9,658 nt of DNA, taken from contig SBBH01000014.1 in NCBI GenBank assembly GCA_005239795.1, positions 1 through 9,658 on the forward strand, written 5' to 3'. Of the stretch, positions 6,268 to 9,658 are shown piece after piece (within the stretch, counting starts at the first letter, position 1; the number at the start of each line of letters is the position of its first letter). The notes under the pieces were generated by a model. The model did no database searches. It was not told the DNA's origin and saw nothing but the letters and a program-made list of their open reading frames with translations. Made by a program: the position numbers and the translations under genes. This DNA comes from Planctomycetales bacterium. GTDB taxonomy: Bacteria; Planctomycetota; SBBH01.

Positions 6268-6385
6268 CTAGTGCTTCGACACAGGCGATTTTGCGTGTGC
6301 GCAAGTCGCCTGGCTCAGCACGAGTGGTGAGCAAGGAAGTCCAGTGCAGAAAATCGGCCTTAAGACTTCTGAGTCGAACCACTAG
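6268..6385. repeat. 118-bp structured element with terminal inverted repeats, between two paralogous genes
   Basis: The ends CTAGTGCTTCGACACAG (6268-6284) and the complement of 6369-6385 agree at 15 of 17 positions, giving a TIR of about CTAGTGSTTCGACWCAG. Inside, two consecutive imperfect hairpins can be drawn. Hairpin 1 (6271-6321) has GTGCT/AGCAC outside, CAGGCGA/TCGCCTG in the middle and TTGCG/CGCAA capping a TGTG loop. Hairpin 2 (6323-6383) has AGTGGT/ACCACT and GAAGTC (6336-6341)/GACTTC (6364-6369). The local hairpins compete with pairing of the two ends. From memory, TTCGACAGGCTC-type palindromes are common interspersed repeats in GC-rich environmental bacteria, and this resembles a derivative. 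No open frame is inside. It fills almost all of the 155-bp gap, so it may influence expression of the second paralogue. Confidence 0.65.
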
Positions 6386-6388
6386 AAT
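6360..6388 (+). promoter_or_regulatory. Candidate promoter of PA2779-like copy B, partly inside the repeat end
   Basis: TTAAGA (6360-6365) and TAGAAT (6383-6388) are separated by 17 bases and match the sigma-70 consensus at 4 of 6 and 5 of 6 positions. Transcription would begin about 7 bases after the -10, at or next to the ATG at 6395, which would make the message leaderless or nearly so. The absence of a Shine-Dalgarno before this gene agrees with that. The -10 overlaps the right terminal repeat of the upstream element. Confidence 0.35.
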
Positions 6389-6394
6389 AAAAAC

Positions 6395-6751
6395 ATGAAG
6401 AACAAACCCTTCCACGCCTTCGTCATTGGATCCCTTTCTCTCGCGCTGATGGGCATGCCGGCTTTGCGCGCGGCGTCCTGTCCGCTGCCGCAAGCTCCGG
6501 CTGGCGCGGCGATCCCCGCCGACCAGGCGCGCCAACAAGCGGCCTTGAAATACCAGGAGGCGGGGCTAGCCCCCGGGGAAGCGGCCGCCCGCGCGGCGGC
6601 CCTCACCGACGCCGAAGCCCTCTACGTGGCCGAGGAGGCTCCGGCGCTTCGGCGCGGCGGAGACGGCGTGGTCACGGTTTTCTTCATCGTGGCGATTGTG
6701 GCGATCGTCTACATGGTTTTTGATTACCACAAGCACCACCAGAGATCGTAA
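6395..6751 (+). CDS. PA2779-like small exported protein with C-terminal membrane anchor (copy B)
   Basis: 118 residues with the same plan as copy A. A signal peptide (KNKPF, hydrophobic core about 8-22, cleavage near LRA at 26) is followed by Cys29, then a Gln/Ala-rich helical segment with YQEAGLAPGEAAARAAALTDAEALYVAEEAPA, Gly88-Gly89-Asp90, a transmembrane helix (about 92-109) and the tail FDYHKHHQRS. The second half is well conserved with copy A (YVAxEAPA, RxGGD, VAIVYxVFDY), and stretches of DNA are also alike, such as the sequence encoding AIVY. A tandem duplication is the simplest origin. N-terminal halves have diverged strongly, which suggests different partners. The first few bases upstream are A-rich (AATAAAAAC) with no Shine-Dalgarno. 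A peptidase gene follows 28 bp after the stop. Function is unknown; a partner or substrate of that peptidase is an inference. Confidence 0.75.
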   Translation: MKNKPFHAFVIGSLSLALMGMPALRAASCPLPQAPAGAAIPADQARQQAALKYQEAGLAPGEAAARAAALTDAEALYVAEEAPALRRGGDGVVTVFFIVAIVAIVYMVFDYHKHHQRS

Positions 6752-6779
6752 CCGAGGCCCAAACGCGGGATCGCCCTCC

Positions 6780-7757
6780 TTGTCGCCTTTCTCGCTCCTT
6801 CGTTGCCCCTTCTCCGCGCTCCCTCTTGCCGGCGTCCTCTTCCTGCTTCTGGCCGGCTGTTCTTCTGCTCAGCGCGTGGGCGGCGAGATCCGCACCGGAA
6901 AACGCCCTGGCGTCTACATCCCGAACGTCCCGAGCGAACGGCAGGCAACGCCAGGCTCCTGCGGGGCCAATGCCCTCGCGACGCTTTTGGGCCACTGGGG
7001 GATCGCCGCGTCCCAACGGGAGCTCGACGCCGCGCTGTACATCCCCTCCATCAAGGGGGCGCTCACGGTAGACCTCTGGAGATCCGCTCGGGCCCGGGGA
7101 GTTTCCGCCTGGGAAACCGAGGCGGCCGACGCCCAGAGCCTGAAGCGGCTTCTGGCGGCGGGCGCCCCTCCCCTACTCCTCGTCAAAAGAAAATCGAGCC
7201 TGAAGATCCTGGACCATTTTCTCGTGGTGACCGGCCACGACGCTGAGGAGAAACGCTGGATCGTCCAATCGGGAAAGGGATGGGAGGAATTCCTGAGCGA
7301 GGATGCGCTCGAGCGGGAATGGTCCGCCGCAGGGCGCTGGGCGCTTCTGGCGGCCCTTCCTGACACGGAGCCGGCGGACCTCTGCTGGGCCGAGGCCGTT
7401 CCCGGCGACTGGCGCCCGCGGAACAACTTGGCCGAGCGGCGGATCGCGGCGGGCCGGCTCGACGCGGCCGAGGCCGCGCTGAATGAAGCGCTCGCGCTCG
7501 CCCCCGGCGAGGAGGACGACCCCGCCGCCTGGGTCCACCTACAGGACACGCAGGGAAATTTAAGACTTGCCCGCGGGGACCCCGCGGGAGCCCTCGCCGA
7601 CTTCTGCGAGGCGCTGCGCCGGGCCCTGAAGTCGGACCTCCCGGAAGAAACCTTGAAGACCCTGCGCGCCCACCGAGACAAGGCGGCGTCGCGCGTGCGC
7701 GCGGCGATGGCGCCCGAGGAGAAGACCCCCGACGACTTGACCCCGCTCAGGAAATAA
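6780..7757 (+). CDS. PA2778-like lipoprotein: C39-type cysteine peptidase domain plus TPR-like tail
   Basis: 325 residues from a TTG start. A hydrophobic signal ends in the lipobox LLLAGC, so Cys27 should be lipidated. The peptidase domain follows (about 45-200): ATPGSCGANALATLLGHWG carries the presumed catalytic Cys61 in a C39-type SCGxxxL context, and LDHFLVVTGHD supplies the presumed His146. The usual third residue is not obvious: the site reads WIVQSGKGWEEF, as I recall for the PA2778 group. Residues about 214-290 have TPR-like alternation (LAERRIAAGRLDAAEAALNEALAL, then GNLRLARGDPAGALADFCEAL). No ATG exists in frame between the previous stop and the lipobox; TTG 6780, with GGGA 9 bases upstream, gives a sensible signal peptide, so this start is an estimate. 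C39 enzymes cut leader peptides after Gly-Gly. This one lacks the transporter domains of bacteriocin exporters and would act from a membrane-anchored, periplasmic position. Confidence 0.78.
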   Translation: MSPFSLLRCPFSALPLAGVLFLLLAGCSSAQRVGGEIRTGKRPGVYIPNVPSERQATPGSCGANALATLLGHWGIAASQRELDAALYIPSIKGALTVDLWRSARARGVSAWETEAADAQSLKRLLAAGAPPLLLVKRKSSLKILDHFLVVTGHDAEEKRWIVQSGKGWEEFLSEDALEREWSAAGRWALLAALPDTEPADLCWAEAVPGDWRPRNNLAERRIAAGRLDAAEAALNEALALAPGEEDDPAAWVHLQDTQGNLRLARGDPAGALADFCEALRRALKSDLPEETLKTLRAHRDKAASRVRAAMAPEEKTPDDLTPLRK

Positions 7758-7784
7758 CTACACTGGCCGTCTCATCGTCTTTCC

Positions 7785-7791
7785 AAGGAGG
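7785..7791 (+). promoter_or_regulatory. Strong ribosome binding site of korA
   Basis: AAGGAGG ends 4 bases before ATG 7796. It is the best Shine-Dalgarno in the window and fixes the korA start. The gap after the peptidase gene is 38 bp. No terminator is visible in it, so read-through from the peptidase operon cannot be excluded. Confidence 0.8.
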
Positions 7792-7795
7792 CTTC

Positions 7796-9658
7796 ATGCC
7801 TGACACAGAGACCCTTCCGGCTGAGAAGGCTCCCGTCCCACGCGATACCGTCACCAACGATTTCTCGATCCAGGTGGCGACCGCCAACGGCTCGGGGTCC
7901 CAATCCTCCAATTCGATCCTGATCCGCTCGATTTTCCAGATGGGGATCCCCGTGAGCGGCAAGAACCTCTTCCCCTCCAACATCCAGGGGCTCCCCACCT
8001 GGTACACGATCCGGGTCAGCCGGGACGGCTACGTCGCCCGCAACCCGCGCATCGACATCGTGGTCGTCATGAACCAGGACACGGTGGAAGAGGACGTCAA
8101 GGCGATGCGCCCCGGCTCCGTCCTGCTCTACAACACCAGCCTGAATTTCACCAAGCGCGCCGACGTCACGAGCTACGCCATCCCCTTCGGGAAGATCGTG
8201 GCCTCCTGCTGTCCGGAGGTGAGGCTACGCAAAAAAGTGGAGAATATGATCTATGTCGGCATCCTCCAGGAGCTTCTGGGGATCAACCCGGCACAGGTCG
8301 AATACGCCACGAAAAAGCAGTTCAAGGGGAAGACGAAGGTGGTGGACTTGAACCTGGGCGCCATCAAGGCCGGGGCCCAGTATGCGCGAGAAAACCTCCC
8401 CAAGCAGGACCCCTACCGCGTCGCCCCGATGGCGAAAACCCAGGGAAAGATCCTAATCGAGGGGAACGCCGCCGCCGCGATCGGCTGCGTCATGGCTGGA
8501 TGCACCGTGCTGGCGTGGTACCCGATCACGCCGAGCTCGAGCCTCGCCGAAGCCGTGATCGACCTCTTCGAGACCTACCGGACCGACCCGGTGACGAAGA
8601 AAGCGACCTACGCCGTCATCCAGGCCGAGGACGAGCTCGCCTCGATCGGCATGGTGCTCGGGGCCGGCTGGGCGGGGGCGCGCGCCATGACAACCACCTC
8701 CGGCCCGGGAATCTCCCTCATGGCAGAGTTCGTCGGGTTCGGCTACTTCACCGAGATCCCGGCGGTCATCTTCGATGTCCAGCGCGTGGGCCCCTCGACG
8801 GGGCTCCCGACGCGTACAAGCCAGGGGGACATCTCCTTCGCGGCGACGCTCTCCCACGGCGACACGAAGCACATCCTTCTGATGCCCCACTCCGTCGGCG
8901 AGGCGTACCAGGCCGCGCAGGACGCCTTCGACCTGGCCGAACAGTTCCAGACCCCGGTGTTCGTGATGCTGGACCTTGATCTCGGGATGAACAACTGGAT
9001 GTCCGACCCCTTCCCCTATCCCGCGAAAGGGATCACACGCGGAAAAGTGCTCTCGGCCGCGGACTTGGACAAGGTGAAGCAATTCGGCCGGTACGCGGAT
9101 GTCGACGGCGACGGAATCCCGTACCGCACGATCCCCGGCACGAAGCACCCCCTGGCGGCCTACTTCACGCGCGGAAGCGGCCACAACGAGCGCGCCGCCT
9201 ACTCCGAGAAACCCGAGGACCACAAGGCGACCTTGGACCGCCTGGCGAAGAAATACGAGACCGCCCGCAGGTTCGTCCCGAAGCCGGTTTTGGATGAAAC
9301 GGCCGGCGCCCAGATCGGCATCCTCGCCTACGGCACCACGCACTGGGCCGTCCTCGAGGCGCGCGACCACATGACCGCCGACGGGTTGAAGACGAGCTAT
9401 CTGCGTGTGCGGGCGCTCCCCTTCACCGACGAGGTGAAGGCGTTTGTCGAAAAATACCCGCGCCTCTATGTCGTCGAGCAGAACCGCGATGCGCAGCTGA
9501 CGTCGCTTCTCCGAAACGACTATCCCCAGCACGCGGCGAAATTCCGGCCAGTGCTCCACTACAACGGGATACCGATCGACGCCGGGGTCGTGGAAGACGG
9601 CATCCGCGGGCAGGAAATTCCTAAAAAGCAGGCCGCCGCCAAGAGAGGCGCCAAATGA
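7796..9658 (+). CDS. korA: 2-oxoacid:ferredoxin oxidoreductase subunit alpha (gamma-alpha fusion, KorA type)
   Basis: 620 residues, complete, with TGA as the last three bases of the window. The enzyme oxidatively decarboxylates a 2-oxoacid with coenzyme A to an acyl-CoA and reduced ferredoxin (or the reverse) in the cytoplasm. Residues about 22-200 are the gamma domain (GSGSQSSNSILIRSIFQMGIPV; FPSNIQGLPTWYTIR). The alpha domain follows, with YPITPSSSLAEA (242-253), QAEDELASIGMVLGAGWAGARAM, and the family hallmark QRVGPSTGLPTRTSQGD (329-345), then a C-terminal domain with IGILAYGTTHWAVLEA and YVVEQNRDAQL. This fused form is typical of KorA proteins annotated for 2-oxoglutarate. The exact substrate is inferred, because alpha sequences do not settle it by eye. 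The thiamine-diphosphate and Fe-S subunit (korB) normally follows and would start just outside the window. A strong Shine-Dalgarno supports ATG 7796. Confidence 0.93.
   Translation: MPDTETLPAEKAPVPRDTVTNDFSIQVATANGSGSQSSNSILIRSIFQMGIPVSGKNLFPSNIQGLPTWYTIRVSRDGYVARNPRIDIVVVMNQDTVEEDVKAMRPGSVLLYNTSLNFTKRADVTSYAIPFGKIVASCCPEVRLRKKVENMIYVGILQELLGINPAQVEYATKKQFKGKTKVVDLNLGAIKAGAQYARENLPKQDPYRVAPMAKTQGKILIEGNAAAAIGCVMAGCTVLAWYPITPSSSLAEAVIDLFETYRTDPVTKKATYAVIQAEDELASIGMVLGAGWAGARAMTTTSGPGISLMAEFVGFGYFTEIPAVIFDVQRVGPSTGLPTRTSQGDISFAATLSHGDTKHILLMPHSVGEAYQAAQDAFDLAEQFQTPVFVMLDLDLGMNNWMSDPFPYPAKGITRGKVLSAADLDKVKQFGRYADVDGDGIPYRTIPGTKHPLAAYFTRGSGHNERAAYSEKPEDHKATLDRLAKKYETARRFVPKPVLDETAGAQIGILAYGTTHWAVLEARDHMTADGLKTSYLRVRALPFTDEVKAFVEKYPRLYVVEQNRDAQLTSLLRNDYPQHAAKFRPVLHYNGIPIDAGVVEDGIRGQEIPKKQAAAKRGAK

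Noticed and set aside
6696..6779. Upstream TTG starts (6696, 6720) for the peptidase gene
   Set aside because: They lie inside the previous gene and would place about 20-28 polar residues before the lipoprotein signal; TTG 6780 gives a normal signal length.
8453..9559. 368-codon open frame opposite korA
   Set aside because: Antisense to strongly conserved korA sequence, with no recognisable domain or ribosome site; a GC codon-position artefact.

Overview
The window is GC-rich, densely packed bacterial DNA with no phage or plasmid backbone. A lipobox protein, exported membrane-anchored proteins and a proton-pumping NADH dehydrogenase point to a bacterium with respiratory capacity. The GC content, the KorA type with its gamma domain fused to alpha, and the palindromic intergenic repeats would fit an uncultured environmental lineage. 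The phylum cannot be fixed from the sequence.

Layout. (1) Positions 2-3443, + strand: the 3' end of nuoL, complete nuoM and complete nuoN, joined by two ATGA stop/start overlaps. They encode the three antiporter-like membrane subunits of respiratory complex I. (2) Positions 3495-3584: a palindromic element made of two blocks of four 7-bp CATGNNN units, inverted around a small hairpin. (3) Positions 3580-4413, +: a membrane PAP2-type phosphatase/phosphotransferase whose only ATG lies inside that element. (4) Positions 4388-5536, -: an AAA+ ATPase of the DUF4143 group, converging on and overlapping the PAP2 gene by 26 bp, with an operator-like inverted repeat upstream. (5) Positions 5610-5803: a relic zone next to tRNA-Glu(UUC) (-), holding a 21-codon C-terminal fragment of a RelE-type toxin and a sequence resembling an IS66-type transposon end. 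(6) Positions 5877-7757, +: two paralogous small exported proteins with a C-terminal membrane helix (PA2779-like), followed by a lipoprotein with a C39-like cysteine peptidase domain and a TPR-like tail (PA2778-like). A 118-bp structured element with terminal inverted repeats sits between the two paralogues. (7) Positions 7796-9658, +: the complete KorA subunit of a 2-oxoacid:ferredoxin oxidoreductase, ending exactly at the window edge. Its thiamine-diphosphate subunit korB would be expected just beyond.

How the genes relate. NuoLMN and KorA both belong to energy metabolism: 2-oxoacid oxidation yields reduced ferredoxin, and complex I pumps protons. They are separate transcription units. The part most likely to be an undescribed system is the PA2779-like pair plus the PA2778-like peptidase. 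Both small proteins carry an identically placed Gly-Gly-Asp just before the membrane helix. C39 peptidases classically cut after double glycine, so the peptidase may process its own operon partners at the membrane. That is a hypothesis, not a known function.
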